From assembly GCF_000719975.1 (NCBI RefSeq), contig NZ_JOIJ01000007.1, forward strand, positions 1-64,000: DNA of 64,000 nt, written 5' to 3'. The translations under genes and the position numbers were made by a program. Positions 15,434 to 23,957 of this stretch are shown here, piece by piece. The DNA comes from Prauserella rugosa. Lineage in GTDB: Bacteria > Actinomycetota > Actinomycetes > Mycobacteriales > Pseudonocardiaceae. The notes under the pieces were generated by a model. The model saw only the letters and a list, made by a program, of their open reading frames with translations, was not told the DNA's origin and did not search any database. How positions within the stretch are numbered: position 1 is the first letter of the stretch; every line of letters begins with the position of its first letter.

Positions 15434-16228
15434 CAGCCACTCCTCCTCGTCGTCGAGATGCCGCTCCAGCTCCGTGGTGAGCCGGACGAGTTCGGCGCGG
15501 GCGACGTCGCGGGACTGTGCGTGCGCCGCGGCCCGGAGCCGTTCGGTGGTGTCGGCGATCCGCTCGTGGTCGGCCTTCAGCCGCTCCAACACGGACGAGC
15601 TGCCGGGATGGCGTTCGGCGATCGCGGGGAACAGGCCGGTGTCCTCGCCGACGTGGTGCTGGTGCAGGCCCTGGCACAGCGTGAGGCAGTTGATCCGCAG
15701 CTGCGCCCCCAACAGCGATCCGGAGGAATCGAGTTCGGTCCGGATGCGGTGCAGTTCGGCGCGGAAGGCCTCGTGCACGCCGACCAGCAGCTCGGTGATC
15801 GACCCGGCGGGCGGACCGCCCACCGGGTCGAGCGCGACGACCGGGAGCGTCCGGTCGGTTGCCCGCTGGTACTCGTCCCAGCCGGGGTCGGCCTCGACCG
15901 CGCGGGCGAACGCGGCGTCCCGTTCCTCGCCCTCCAGCACGGTGGCGGTCGCGGCATACGTGAAGGCGCCGTCCTCGACGGTGACGTTCGGGTCGGCCAG
16001 CACGTTGTGGAACCAGTCGGGATGCGAGTCGGCTCCGCCCGCCGAGCCGATGACGAGGACGCGCCCGCCGTCGGGCAGGTAGCCCAGCGGCGTGGTGTGG
16101 GTCCGCCCGGTGCGGGCGCCGGTGGTGGTGAGCAGCAACAACCGCGCGCCCTCGAACGGGCCGCCGACCCGTCCACGCTGGGCACGGAACTGCTCGATGA
16201 CAGACTTCTGGACATCGTTCATGCGCAC
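15410..16228 (-). CDS. Fusion of a Ddn-like deazaflavin nitroreductase and a hemerythrin domain
   Basis: A 272-residue protein. The first half (about residues 1-135) is a nitroreductase/quinone reductase domain of the Ddn type (F420-dependent family): LLLLTTTGARTGRTHTTPLGY and HPDWFHNVLADPNVTVEDG are its cofactor-barrel signatures. The second half (about 140-272) is a hemerythrin HHE four-helix domain: NCLTLCQGLHQHHVGEDTGLFP, LKADHERIA and LERHLDDEEEWLLPLL hold the His/Glu/Asp iron ligands. A redox flavin domain joined to a di-iron sensor suggests a role in oxygen, NO or quinone stress. The start may be ATG 16228 or 16222. It is divergent from the lut operon. Confidence 0.85.
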   Translation of the reverse strand: MRMNDVQKSVIEQFRAQRGRVGGPFEGARLLLLTTTGARTGRTHTTPLGYLPDGGRVLVIGSAGGADSHPDWFHNVLADPNVTVEDGAFTYAATATVLEGEERDAAFARAVEADPGWDEYQRATDRTLPVVALDPVGGPPAGSITELLVGVHEAFRAELHRIRTELDSSGSLLGAQLRINCLTLCQGLHQHHVGEDTGLFPAIAERHPGSSSVLERLKADHERIADTTERLRAAAHAQSRDVARAELVRLTTELERHLDDEEEWLLPLLAGW

Positions 16229-16427
16229 TGCTTTCGGTAGGTGGTGTTTCTGACCTGCGGAAATACAGTGCGCTGAGGCGGGCTTCGGGCCCGCCGCGCG
16301 GTCACGCGGAGGCCGGGAACCGCTCTCGTGAATGGCCGCGCGACGCGGCCGACCCGGCAGTCACGAGGCCGACGCTAGCGCGCCCGGTTCGCCGTGGTCA
16401 ACGCTCGCGTGTGAGCCTGCGGCGTCG

Positions 16428-16433
16428 TAAGCT
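16428..16433 (+). promoter_or_regulatory. -10 hexamer of the lut operon
   Basis: TAAGCT lies 7 nt before GTG 16441, the start of a 20-codon leader frame. The spacing is that of a leaderless actinobacterial promoter. No clear -35 is seen. Confidence 0.5.
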
Positions 16434-16440
16434 CGGGGCC

Positions 16441-16503
16441 GTGGTGATCGGATACGGGACACGGAAGTCCACTGAGGACGGAAGTGGGGCGGTTCCGGGA
16501 TGA
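16441..16503 (+). CDS. Putative leader mini-ORF coupled to lutA
   Basis: A 20-codon frame, GTG at 16441 to TGA at 16501-16503, encodes VVIGYGTRKSTEDGSGAVPG. Its stop overlaps the lutA ATG (ATGA at 16500-16503), and its start lies 7 nt from TAAGCT. This suggests a short leader peptide whose translation re-initiates at lutA. There is no known homology. Chance overlap cannot be excluded. Confidence 0.35.
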   Translation: MVIGYGTRKSTEDGSGAVPG

Positions 16504-17231
16504 GCGGACCGCGCGTCGCACTGTTCATGACCTGCCTCACCGACACGCTGTATCCGAACACCGGCAAGGCGCTCGTGCGGCTGCTGGAACGGCTGGGTTG
16601 CGATGTCGACTTCCCGCTCGATCAGACCTGCTGCGGGCAGATGCACTTCAACACCGGCTACCGCGAGCACGCCCGCCCCATGGCGGAGGCCTACGCGTCG
16701 GTGTTCGGCGGCTACGACTATGTGGTCGCGCCGTCCGGTTCGTGTGCGGGCATGGTGCGCGAGATCCATCCGGGGCTGTGCGGCACCTCGCCCGCCGTCG
16801 AGCGCACCTACGAGCTGAGCGAGTTCCTCGTCGACGTGCTGGGCGTGACCGACGTCGGCGCCTACTTCCCCCACCGCGTCACCTACCACCCGACGTGCCA
16901 CTCGCTGCGGATGCTCGGGGTCGGGGACAAGCCGCTGCGCCTGCTGCGGGCCGTGGCCGGTCTGGACCTTCGCGAACTGCCGCAGGCCGAGCAGTGCTGC
17001 GGTTTCGGTGGGACGTTCGCGTTGAAGAACGCCGAGACGTCGACGGCGATGCTCGCCGACAAGATGCGCTGCGTCCAGGACACCGGAGCCGAGGTCGTGT
17101 CGGCGGGCGACAACTCGTGTCTGATGCACATCGGCGGCGGACTGTCGCGGCTGCAGGCCGGTGTCCGGGCCGTGCACCTGGCGGAGATCCTGGCGAGTAC
17201 GGAGGAGGAACCGTGGGCCGCAACCCCGTGA
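16500..17231 (+). CDS. lutA: Lactate utilization protein A, (Fe-S)-binding subunit
   Basis: A 243-residue LutA/YkgE-type protein with two CCG (cysteine-rich) domains that bind the catalytic-type iron-sulfur cluster: QTCCGQMHFNTGYRE (about residue 44) and EQCCGFGGTFALKN (about residue 166), with further Cys at SGSCAGM and YHPTCHSLR. Together with LutB and LutC it oxidises L-lactate to pyruvate. It overlaps lutB by 19 nt. The gene is the first full cistron of lutABC and sits behind a putative leader peptide. Confidence 0.92.
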   Translation: MSGPRVALFMTCLTDTLYPNTGKALVRLLERLGCDVDFPLDQTCCGQMHFNTGYREHARPMAEAYASVFGGYDYVVAPSGSCAGMVREIHPGLCGTSPAVERTYELSEFLVDVLGVTDVGAYFPHRVTYHPTCHSLRMLGVGDKPLRLLRAVAGLDLRELPQAEQCCGFGGTFALKNAETSTAMLADKMRCVQDTGAEVVSAGDNSCLMHIGGGLSRLQAGVRAVHLAEILASTEEEPWAATP

Positions 17232-18634
17232 CCTGGCTCGGCAGTCCGACGTTCCCGGATGCGGCCCGTGCCTCGCTCACCGACACGCAGCTGCGCGGCA
17301 ACCTCAGGAAGGCCACGACGACCATCCGCACGAAACGTGCGGCCGCCGTGGGCGAACTCGACGACTGGGAACGACTGCGGCGCGCGGGTGAGTCCATCAA
17401 GGACGACGTGCTGGCCGATCTGGACTTGCATCTGGAACGCCTCGAGGCCGCGGTGACGGCGCGCGGCGGGGTCGTGCACTGGGCGCGCGACGCCGACGAG
17501 GCCAACCGCATCGTCCTCGACCTCGCTCGCCAGGAGGGCGCCGACGAGGTCGTCAAGGTCAAGTCGATGGCCACGGCCGAGATCGGGCTCAACGAGGCAC
17601 TGGAAGCCGGCGGGATCCACGCCGTCGAAACGGATCTGGCCGAGGTGATCGTCCAGCTCGGCGACGACCGTCCCTCGCACATCCTCGTTCCCGCGATCCA
17701 CCGGAACCGGGCGGAGATCAAGGAGATCTTCGCGAAGATGCCCGAGCCGCCGACGTCGGACGATCCGCGTGCGCTGGCCGAGGCGGCGCGCCGGTACCTG
17801 CGCCGGAAGTTCCTCTCCGCGAAGGTCGCGATCTCGGGTGCCAACTTTGGCGTCGCCGACACCGGGTCGATTGTGGTCGTCGAGTCGGAGGGCAACGGCC
17901 GCATGTGCCTGACATTGCCGGAAACGCTGATCACGGTGATGGGCATCGAGAAGGTGCTGCCCAGTTGGCAGGACCTCGAGGTGTTCCTCCAACTGCTGCC
18001 CCGCTCGTCCACGGCCGAGCGGATGAACCCGTACACCTCGATCTGGTCGGGCGTGACGCCGGGCGACGGTCCGCAGAAGTTCCACCTCGTGCTGCTCGAC
18101 AACGGCAGGACGGCGACGCTGGCCGACGAGGTCGGCAGGCAGGCGCTGCGCTGCATCCGCTGTTCGGCCTGCCTCAACGTCTGCCCGGTGTACGAGCGCA
18201 CCGGCGGCCAGGCCTACGGCTCGGTGTACCCGGGTCCGATCGGCGCGATCCTGGCTCCGCAGCTCGGCGGCGATCTCAGTGATCCGCAGGCGGCCTCGCT
18301 GCCGTACGCCTCGTCGCTGTGCGGCGCCTGTTACGAGGTCTGCCCGGTGCGGATCAACATCCCGGAGGTGCTCACGCACCTGCGTGGCGAGGTCGTGGAG
18401 GCCAAGGGCAAACGCACCGGCGAGGCCGCGGCGATGTCGGCGGCGGCGTGGATGTTCCGCGACCGCAGGCGCTACGAGGCCGCACAGAAGGCGGGGTCGC
18501 TGAGCCGGTTCATCGCGCGCGGCGGCACCATCTCGTCGCTGCCGTGGCCGGGTTCGAAGTGGACGGACACGCGTGATGTGCCCGCGGTGCCGAAGGAGTC
18601 GTTCCGGGCGTGGTGGAGGCGCAATCGTGGCTAG
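17213..18634 (+). CDS. lutB: Lactate utilization protein B, iron-sulfur cluster protein
   Basis: A 473-residue LutB/YkgF protein. The N-terminal LUD domain (about 60-300) includes EGADEVVKVKSMATAEIGLNEAL and ISGANFGVADTGSIVVVESEGNGR. Two ferredoxin-type 4Fe-4S motifs follow, CIRCSACLNVCPVYE (about residue 313) and CGACYEVCPVRINIPE (about residue 365). GTG 17213 is chosen because GGAGGAGG is immediately upstream; longer frames run through lutA. It is the middle gene of the operon, overlapping both neighbours. Confidence 0.93.
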   Translation: MGRNPVTWLGSPTFPDAARASLTDTQLRGNLRKATTTIRTKRAAAVGELDDWERLRRAGESIKDDVLADLDLHLERLEAAVTARGGVVHWARDADEANRIVLDLARQEGADEVVKVKSMATAEIGLNEALEAGGIHAVETDLAEVIVQLGDDRPSHILVPAIHRNRAEIKEIFAKMPEPPTSDDPRALAEAARRYLRRKFLSAKVAISGANFGVADTGSIVVVESEGNGRMCLTLPETLITVMGIEKVLPSWQDLEVFLQLLPRSSTAERMNPYTSIWSGVTPGDGPQKFHLVLLDNGRTATLADEVGRQALRCIRCSACLNVCPVYERTGGQAYGSVYPGPIGAILAPQLGGDLSDPQAASLPYASSLCGACYEVCPVRINIPEVLTHLRGEVVEAKGKRTGEAAAMSAAAWMFRDRRRYEAAQKAGSLSRFIARGGTISSLPWPGSKWTDTRDVPAVPKESFRAWWRRNRG

Positions 18635-19229
18635 CGCTCGTGAGGAGATTCTGGGCCGGATCCGGAGCGTTCCGCGCCCGCCCGCGCCCGAGACCGTGCG
18701 CGACTACGACCGCGAACGCGGTTACGAGGACGTCGTCGCACTGCTCGACGAACGGATCACCGACTACCGCGCGCGCGTGCACCGCGTGGCCGCCCACGAG
18801 TTGCCGTACCGGATCGGCGAACACCTCGACGGCCGCGGCCGGATCGTCGTGCCCGCGGACGTACCCGCCGCCTGGCGCGTACCGGGAGTCGAGTGGTTGC
18901 CCGACGAACCGCCGCTTCCGCTGTCCGAACTGGACTCCGCCGACGGGGTGCTGACCGGATGCGCGCTGGCGATCGCCGAGACCGGGACGATCGTGCTCGA
19001 CGCGGGTCACGCGCAGGGCAGGCGCATGCTGACACTCGTACCCGACTACCACCTGTGCGTGGTGCACGCCGACCAGGTGGTGGGCGCCGTGCCCGAGGCG
19101 GTCGCGGCGCTCGAACCGACGCGGCCGCTCACCTTCGTCAGCGGCCCCTCCGCGACGAGCGACATCGAGCTCGACCGCGTCGAAGGGGTGCACGGCCCGC
19201 GGACGCTCGAGGTGCTGCTCGTCAGCTGA
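18627..19229 (+). CDS. lutC: Lactate utilization protein C (LUD domain)
   Basis: A 200-residue LutC/YkgG protein with a single LUD domain: AREEILGRIRSVPRPP at the start, then DGVLTGCALAIAETGTIVLDAG (about residue 112) and PLTFVSGPSATSDIELDRVEGVHGPR at the end, the canonical C-terminal signature. GTG 18627 has GGAGG 8 nt upstream and overlaps the lutB stop by 8 nt. The stop overlaps the convergent TetR gene by 8 nt. Confidence 0.92.
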   Translation: MASAREEILGRIRSVPRPPAPETVRDYDRERGYEDVVALLDERITDYRARVHRVAAHELPYRIGEHLDGRGRIVVPADVPAAWRVPGVEWLPDEPPLPLSELDSADGVLTGCALAIAETGTIVLDAGHAQGRRMLTLVPDYHLCVVHADQVVGAVPEAVAALEPTRPLTFVSGPSATSDIELDRVEGVHGPRTLEVLLVS

Positions 19230-19926
19230 GTCCAACGAGGTGCACCTGGAGTTCGACCGCGTGGGCGACGTAGTCGTCGGCCGGGTCGAACGAGCCGACG
19301 AACTGGCCGTTGATCTCCAGCGCGATCGCGCCGAACAACTGCGTCCACGCATCGATCGCCGCGACGACGGCGTCGTCGGGCAGGTCGGGTAGCTCGAGGG
19401 CGTCGATGATCTGCCGAACCTGGGTGTGTGGTGCCGAGACGGGGGACGGATCCGGCGGGTCGAGGGTGCCCGCCCGCCACGCATCGGCGACGATCCCGAG
19501 GAACGCACCCGGGACGCGGCCGGCAGGGCCGACCGTGTCGCGCGGCGCCTGATATCCGGGCACGGGCGTGCCGTACAGGAGCGCGTACTCGTGCGGATGG
19601 GCGTGTGCCCAGTCGCGCATGGCGTGGGCGGCGGCCCGCCAGCGGTCGGCGAACGTGGCTTCGCCTGCCGTCTGCACGGCTGCGTCCAGCGCGTCGGCCA
19701 GTGCCGTGTAGGCGTCGAGGATGAGCGCGGTGAGCAGGTGGTCGCGGCTCGGGAAGTAGCGGTAGATCGCCGACGAGACCATGCCCAGCTCGCGGGCGAC
19801 CGCGCGGAGGGACAGGCCGCCTGCGCCCCGGTCGGCCAGCTGTATGCGCGCCTCCTCCTTGATCGCCACGGTGAGTTCGGCTCGGGCGCGTTCGCGCGCG
19901 GTTCGATGGGCGGGCATGTCCGGCAT
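19222..19926 (-). CDS. TetR family transcriptional regulator
   Basis: A 234-residue TetR/AcrR protein. The N-terminal helix-turn-helix is GAGGLSLRAVARELGMVSSAIYRYFPSRDHLLTALI (about residues 32-67 in sequence order); the rest is a ligand-binding helical domain with a TetR_C_13-like WxQLFGAIALEINGQFVG segment. Starts at 19926 or 19917 are possible. Two copies of the palindrome GAGAGCAGTGCTCTC lie between this gene and the divergent deazaflavin-oxidoreductase gene. The likely role is repression of itself and that gene. It is not obviously the lut regulator, which is usually a GntR protein. Confidence 0.88.
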   Translation of the reverse strand: MPDMPAHRTARERARAELTVAIKEEARIQLADRGAGGLSLRAVARELGMVSSAIYRYFPSRDHLLTALILDAYTALADALDAAVQTAGEATFADRWRAAAHAMRDWAHAHPHEYALLYGTPVPGYQAPRDTVGPAGRVPGAFLGIVADAWRAGTLDPPDPSPVSAPHTQVRQIIDALELPDLPDDAVVAAIDAWTQLFGAIALEINGQFVGSFDPADDYVAHAVELQVHLVGLS

Positions 19927-19957
19927 CCTGACATCGAAGTGATCGCCGCACCAAATC

Positions 19958-19972
19958 GAGAGCAGTGCTCTT
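19958..19972. promoter_or_regulatory. TetR operator candidate, site 1
   Basis: GAGAGCAGTGCTCTT is a 15-bp palindrome (one mismatch at the last base), 32 bp upstream of the tetR start. It is the same sequence as site 2. Confidence 0.7.
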
Positions 19973-20008
19973 GCTTTTCGGCGCTCGGAAGGGCACTCTG
20001 AAGGAACA

Positions 20009-20023
20009 GAGAGCAGTGCTCTC
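20009..20023. promoter_or_regulatory. TetR operator candidate, site 2
   Basis: GAGAGCAGTGCTCTC is a perfect 15-bp palindrome centred 51 bp (nearly five turns) from site 1 and 33 bp before the deazaflavin-oxidoreductase start. Two identical sites in a divergent tetR promoter are strong evidence for autoregulation and control of the neighbour. Confidence 0.75.
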
Positions 20024-20055
20024 GAATCAGTTCGGTGGTCTCCCGAAGGGTGTGG

Positions 20056-20508
20056 ATGATGGATCAACAGGCGCGATACCTCGAACCGAGCAGGTCGGCG
20101 GTGTGGTTCAACGCCGTCGTGGCACGGATGACGAAGCTGGGCGTGAGTCTGTGGGGAAGCCGGGTGCTGTCGGTGCGCGGGCGGACCAGCGGGCAGTGGC
20201 GATCGGTACCGGTCAACGTGCTGACGATCGACGGTGAGCGCTACCTCGTCGCCGCGCGCGGGCACACCCAGTGGGTGCGCAATCTGAGGGCCGCGGGCGC
20301 GGGCACCCTCCGCGTGGGCAGGCGGGTCGAGGGGTTCCGGGCGACGGAACTGGCCGATGTCGACAAATCGCCGGTGGTGCGTGCCTACCTCGCACGCTGG
20401 GCGTGGGAGGTGGGCGCGTTCTTCGACGGGATCAACGCCAGGTCGTCGGAGGACGAGTTGCGTGCGGCCGCTCCGGGGATCCCCGTGTTCCGCATCGAGC
20501 CCGCCTGA
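20056..20508 (+). CDS. Deazaflavin (F420)-dependent nitroreductase family protein
   Basis: A protein of about 150 residues of the Ddn family. The core reads LGVSLWGSRVLSVRGRTSGQWRSVPVNVLTIDGERYLVAARGHTQWVRNLRAAGAG in sequence order; HTQWVRNLRA is the family hallmark, lining the deazaflavin pocket. These enzymes reduce quinones or nitro compounds with F420H2. ATG 20056 (MMDQQ) follows GAAGGGTG; 20059 is equally possible. It is divergent from tetR with shared operators, so it is probably induced by the TetR ligand. Confidence 0.85.
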   Translation: MMDQQARYLEPSRSAVWFNAVVARMTKLGVSLWGSRVLSVRGRTSGQWRSVPVNVLTIDGERYLVAARGHTQWVRNLRAAGAGTLRVGRRVEGFRATELADVDKSPVVRAYLARWAWEVGAFFDGINARSSEDELRAAAPGIPVFRIEPA

Positions 20509-20520
20509 ACAGTGCGGTCG

Positions 20521-21315
20521 TCAGGGCCTGGACGGTCTGGAGGCCGGGTCGCCGAGCTGTTTGCCGATCTCGGCGGCGGCCTCGACGACCACGGGCAGGA
20601 CCTCACGGTGGATCTCGTCGACGCTCAGTTCGCTGGCCGGCACCGACATGCTCAGTGACGCGATCGTCGCACCGTGGGCGTCCCGCACCGGTGCCGAGAA
20701 CGACCGCACGCCCTCCTCGAACTCCTGGTCCACGAGGGCCCACCCGCGGGCGCGGGTGGTCGTCAGCGCCGAGGCCAGCTCGTCGGCCGTCACCTTCGTG
20801 TGCGTGGTCAGGCGGGGGAACGGCGCCTTGGCGAGGAAGTCCTCGACCTCGTGGTCGGGAAGGCCGGCCAGCAGCACCCGGCCCATCGACGTCGCGTAGG
20901 CGGGCAGGCGAGTCCCCGTCGTCAGGGTGTGGCGCATGACCTGCCGGGACGGAACACGGGTGACGAACACGGCGTCCTCGCCGTCAAGTACCGAGAGCGA
21001 GCACGTGTGGCCGGTGACCTTCGTGACGTTCTCCATGAACGGCTGTGCCACCTGGGTCAGGTTCAACGACGACAGGTAGGCGTGGCCGAGCGCCAGTACG
21101 CGCGGCGTCAGTGAGAAGTCCCGGCCGTCGGTGCGGACGTAACCGAGGCGTTCCAGGGTCAGCATCACGCGGCGGACCGTGGGGCGCGACAGGCCCGTGA
21201 CCTGCGCGACCCGTGCCAGCGTCATCCGCGGGCCGTGGTCGGAGAACGCGAGGATCACGCTCAGACCGCGTTCGAGCGACTGCACGTAGTCCTTGTCCTC
21301 GGGCGCCTTCACCAC
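20521..21315 (-). CDS. IclR family regulator (PcaR/PcaU-like)
   Basis: A 264-residue IclR regulator. The winged helix-turn-helix (about residues 10-70) contains YVQSLERGLSVILAF and LARVAQVTGLSRPTVRRVMLTLERLGYV; the effector domain contains SVLDGEDAVFVTRVPSRQ and SMGRVLLAGLPDHEVE and ends with the GWALVDQEFEEGVRSFSAPVRDAHG motif typical of Pca-type IclR proteins. GTG 21315 has GAGGAG upstream; an ATG at 21342 is possible. It is divergent from catC, so a beta-ketoadipate or catechol branch regulator is likely. Confidence 0.85.
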   Translation of the reverse strand: MVKAPEDKDYVQSLERGLSVILAFSDHGPRMTLARVAQVTGLSRPTVRRVMLTLERLGYVRTDGRDFSLTPRVLALGHAYLSSLNLTQVAQPFMENVTKVTGHTCSLSVLDGEDAVFVTRVPSRQVMRHTLTTGTRLPAYATSMGRVLLAGLPDHEVEDFLAKAPFPRLTTHTKVTADELASALTTTRARGWALVDQEFEEGVRSFSAPVRDAHGATIASLSMSVPASELSVDEIHREVLPVVVEAAAEIGKQLGDPASRPSRP

Positions 21316-21437
21316 GGGGAGGCTCCTCACGTGTGTACGCATTGCGTAACGGTTGTTCGCTATCCGACTGCTAGGTACTGTGCGATCGCCTGGCGAAGGT
21401 GTCAAGTTCCGCCGATCTGCGAGCAGGAGGGAAGCCG

Positions 21438-21713
21438 ATGCTCTTCCACGTGGAAATGCAGGTGAATCTGCCGCCCGACATGGACCCCGACGCGGCCGCG
21501 AAGCTCAAGGCCGACGAGAAGGCCATGTCGCAGGAGTTGCAGCGGGCGGGGACCTGGCGGCACCTGTGGCGGGTCGTCGGCCAGTACTCCAACGTCTCGG
21601 TGTTCGACGTCGCCTCCGGCGACGAGCTGCACGAGATCCTGTCGAACCTGCCGCTGTTCCCCTACATGGACATCACGGTGAAGGCCCTCACGCGGCATCC
21701 GTCCGCGATCTGA
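21438..21713 (+). CDS. catC: Muconolactone delta-isomerase
   Basis: A 91-residue protein that matches CatC, the small decameric enzyme converting muconolactone to beta-ketoadipate enol-lactone in catechol catabolism. It starts MLFHVEMQVNLPPDMDPD with the substrate-binding NxP and KADEKA segments, then GTWRHLWRVVGQYSNVSVFDV and the end FPYMDITVKALTRHPSAI. ATG 21438 has AGGAGGG upstream. catA and catB are absent here, so this is an orphan catC, presumably controlled by the divergent IclR regulator. Confidence 0.92.
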   Translation: MLFHVEMQVNLPPDMDPDAAAKLKADEKAMSQELQRAGTWRHLWRVVGQYSNVSVFDVASGDELHEILSNLPLFPYMDITVKALTRHPSAI

Positions 21714-21731
21714 CCCGCCCTGCACACGAAA

Positions 21732-21768
21732 CCGGGCACGGACCTCCGCGAGGGAGATCCGTGCCCGG
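21732..21768. terminator. Terminator between catC and catalase
   Basis: CCGGGCACGGA and TCCGTGCCCGG (plus CTCC/GGGAG extensions) form a strong hairpin between convergent genes. No T-run follows. Confidence 0.65.
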
Positions 21769-21798
21769 TGGATTCGGACGCGATACCGGAGGGCCGGC

Positions 21799-23325
21799 TC
21801 AGGCCTTCTGCTGCATGCTGCTCCGCGCGGGATTGGCCTGCTGCTCGGCCTTCGGGTCCTTCTCGTCCTGTTTGGCGCGCACGCCGTCCTCGATGCGCTT
21901 GCCGACGGTCGGGTCGATGTTCTTCCAGTACTCGAACGCGCGCTCCAGCACCGGTTCGGTGACGCCGTTGAGCAGGTGGCCCACGACGTTGTCGACGAGC
22001 CGGTCGCGCGCCGCGTCGTCCATGACCTCACGCACCAGGGTGCCCGGCTGTGACCAGTCGTCGTCCTCCGCGTGCGACACGTAGGCCGCGCGCGTGATCT
22101 CCCCGTCCGCGTGCCACGTCGGCGGTGTGTTCCGCTCGGAGTCCGCGGCGGGGCCGCCCTTCGAGTTCGGTGCGTACACCGGATCGGTCACCTTGCGGTA
22201 CGCCATCGTGCCGTCCTTCGAGTACGACTGGAGCGGCACGACCGGAGCGTTCACCGGAATCTGCTGGTAGTTCACGCCGATCCGCGCGCGGTGGGCGTCG
22301 GCGTAGGAGAACAGGCGCGCCAACAGCATCCGGTCGGGGCTCGGGCCGATACCGGGCACGAGGTTGTTCGGCTGGAACGCGGCCTGCTCGATCTCGGCGT
22401 GGTTGTCCGTGGGGTTGCGGTCCAGCGTCATGCGGCCGACCTCGATGAGCGGGTAGTCGCCGTGCGGCCACACCTTCGTCAGGTCGAACGGGTTGAACCG
22501 GTAGGTCTTCGCGTCCTCGTACGGCATGATCTGCACGTACAGTGTCCAACTCGGATAGTCGCCCGCCGCGATGTGCTCGAACAGGTCGCGCGTGTGGTAA
22601 TCGGTGTCCGCGGCGGCCATCTGGTCGGCCTCGTGCTGGGTGAAGCACTCGATGCCCTGATCGGTCTTGAAGTGGTACTTGACCCAGAACTCCTGGCCCT
22701 TGTCGTTGATCCACATGTACGTGTGGGACGTATAGCCGTTCATGTGCCGCCACGTGCGCGGGATACCGCGGTCGCCCATCAGCCACGTCACCTGGTGCGC
22801 CGACTCCGGCGAGAGCGTCCAGAAGTCCCACTGCATGTCGTGGTCGCGCAGGTTGTTGTCGGCGCGGCGCTTCTGCGACCGGATGAAGTGCTGGAACTTC
22901 ATCGGATCCTTGACGAAGAAGACCGGCGTGTTGTTGCCGACCATGTCGTAGTTGCCCTGCGACGTGTAGAACTTCAGCGCGAACCCGCGCGGGTCACGCC
23001 ACGTGTCCGGGCTGCCGCGCTCACCCGCGACGGTCGAGAACCGCGCCATCATCTCGGTCTTCGCGCCCGGCTGGAACACGGCGGCCTTCGTGTACTGGCT
23101 GACGTCGTTCGTGACCTCGAAACGCCCGAACGCGCCGCTGCCCTTGGCGTGCGGTTGCCGCTCCGGGATGCGTTCGCGGTTGAACTGGGCCATCTGCTCG
23201 ATCAGGTAGGCGTCCTGCAGCAGGATCGGCCCGCCTGCGCCCACGGTGAGCGAATGTTCGTCGCTTTCGACGGGGGCGCCGGAATCGGTGGTGGTGGCGG
23301 GGCGGTTGTTGGTGGGTGCGGCCAT
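21799..23325 (-). CDS. katA: Haem catalase (clade 3, small subunit)
   Basis: A 508-residue monofunctional catalase that disproportionates H2O2. The catalytic His lies in [16 protein letters not shown] (about residue 59), Asn in the [13 protein letters not shown] block (about 131), and the proximal haem Tyr in [23 protein letters not shown] (about 344). The C-terminal tail (about 480-508) is Lys/Glu/Gln-rich. It lies directly downstream of a Fur-family regulator on the same strand, the standard furA/catR-kat arrangement, so peroxide induction is expected. Confidence 0.96.
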   Translation of the reverse strand: MAAPTNNRPATTTDSGAPVESDEHSLTVGAGGPILLQDAYLIEQMAQFNRERIPERQPHAKGSGAFGRFEVTNDVSQYTKAAVFQPGAKTEMMARFSTVAGERGSPDTWRDPRGFALKFYTSQGNYDMVGNNTPVFFVKDPMKFQHFIRSQKRRADNNLRDHDMQWDFWTLSPESAHQVTWLMGDRGIPRTWRHMNGYTSHTYMWINDKGQEFWVKYHFKTDQGIECFTQHEADQMAAADTDYHTRDLFEHIAAGDYPSWTLYVQIMPYEDAKTYRFNPFDLTKVWPHGDYPLIEVGRMTLDRNPTDNHAEIEQAAFQPNNLVPGIGPSPDRMLLARLFSYADAHRARIGVNYQQIPVNAPVVPLQSYSKDGTMAYRKVTDPVYAPNSKGGPAADSERNTPPTWHADGEITRAAYVSHAEDDDWSQPGTLVREVMDDAARDRLVDNVVGHLLNGVTEPVLERAFEYWKNIDPTVGKRIEDGVRAKQDEKDPKAEQQANPARSSMQQKA

Positions 23326-23380
23326 GTTCGTCTCGATCCTCCTCGTCGCGCCGCCGCGGACACCGTCGGAAGGCTCCGGG

Positions 23381-23851
23381 TCAACCGCCGGACGCGGTGT
23401 GCTGGAGTTCCGATTCGTCCCGCTGCCTCCTGCGGCACGCGGGACACAGGCCCCAGAACATGACCTCGGCCTCGGCGATGTCGAAGCCGTGGTAATCGCT
23501 CGGAGTCAGACACGGTGACGCGCCGACGGCGCAGTCGACGTCTTCCGTCCGCCCGCATGACTGGCAGACGAGGTGGTGATGGTTGTCGTGCACGCGCCGT
23601 TCGTAGCGGGCCGCGTGTCCCGCCGGCTGGATGGAACGCACCAGACCGGCCTCCTCGCAGGCGCGCAGGACGTCGTAGATCGCCTGGCGCGACACCGAAG
23701 CCGGCTGACCGCGGACACCCGCCCATACGGCGTCCGCGGTGGAGTGCGGGTGGTGTTCGAGCCAGTTGAGTACGCGTCGGCGTGGGCCGGTGACCCGCAA
23801 CCCGGCCGAGCGAAGCAGCTCCGCGACGTCCGACGGTGAACCTGCATCCAT
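23381..23851 (-). CDS. Fur family peroxide/metal-responsive repressor (FurA/CatR type)
   Basis: A 156-residue Fur protein: [26 protein letters not shown] (winged helix start), the DNA helix in [21 protein letters not shown], and the metal site [20 protein letters not shown]. The structural zinc set is CQSC and CPAC. It lies 55 bp upstream of the catalase on the same strand; in actinomycetes this pair (catR-catA, furA-katG) is autoregulated and derepressed by peroxide. No clear Fur/CatR box could be read by eye. Confidence 0.92.
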   Translation of the reverse strand: MDAGSPSDVAELLRSAGLRVTGPRRRVLNWLEHHPHSTADAVWAGVRGQPASVSRQAIYDVLRACEEAGLVRSIQPAGHAARYERRVHDNHHHLVCQSCGRTEDVDCAVGASPCLTPSDYHGFDIAEAEVMFWGLCPACRRRQRDESELQHTASGG

Positions 23852-23957
23852 CGCACGCGAACTACCCCGATCTGTACCCCGTCAAACCGCACGCCCCACA
23901 CCCATGCCCGGGTTACACCCGTTCGGCGTAGGCGGAGCTCCGGGGGTGCTGGGGCTG

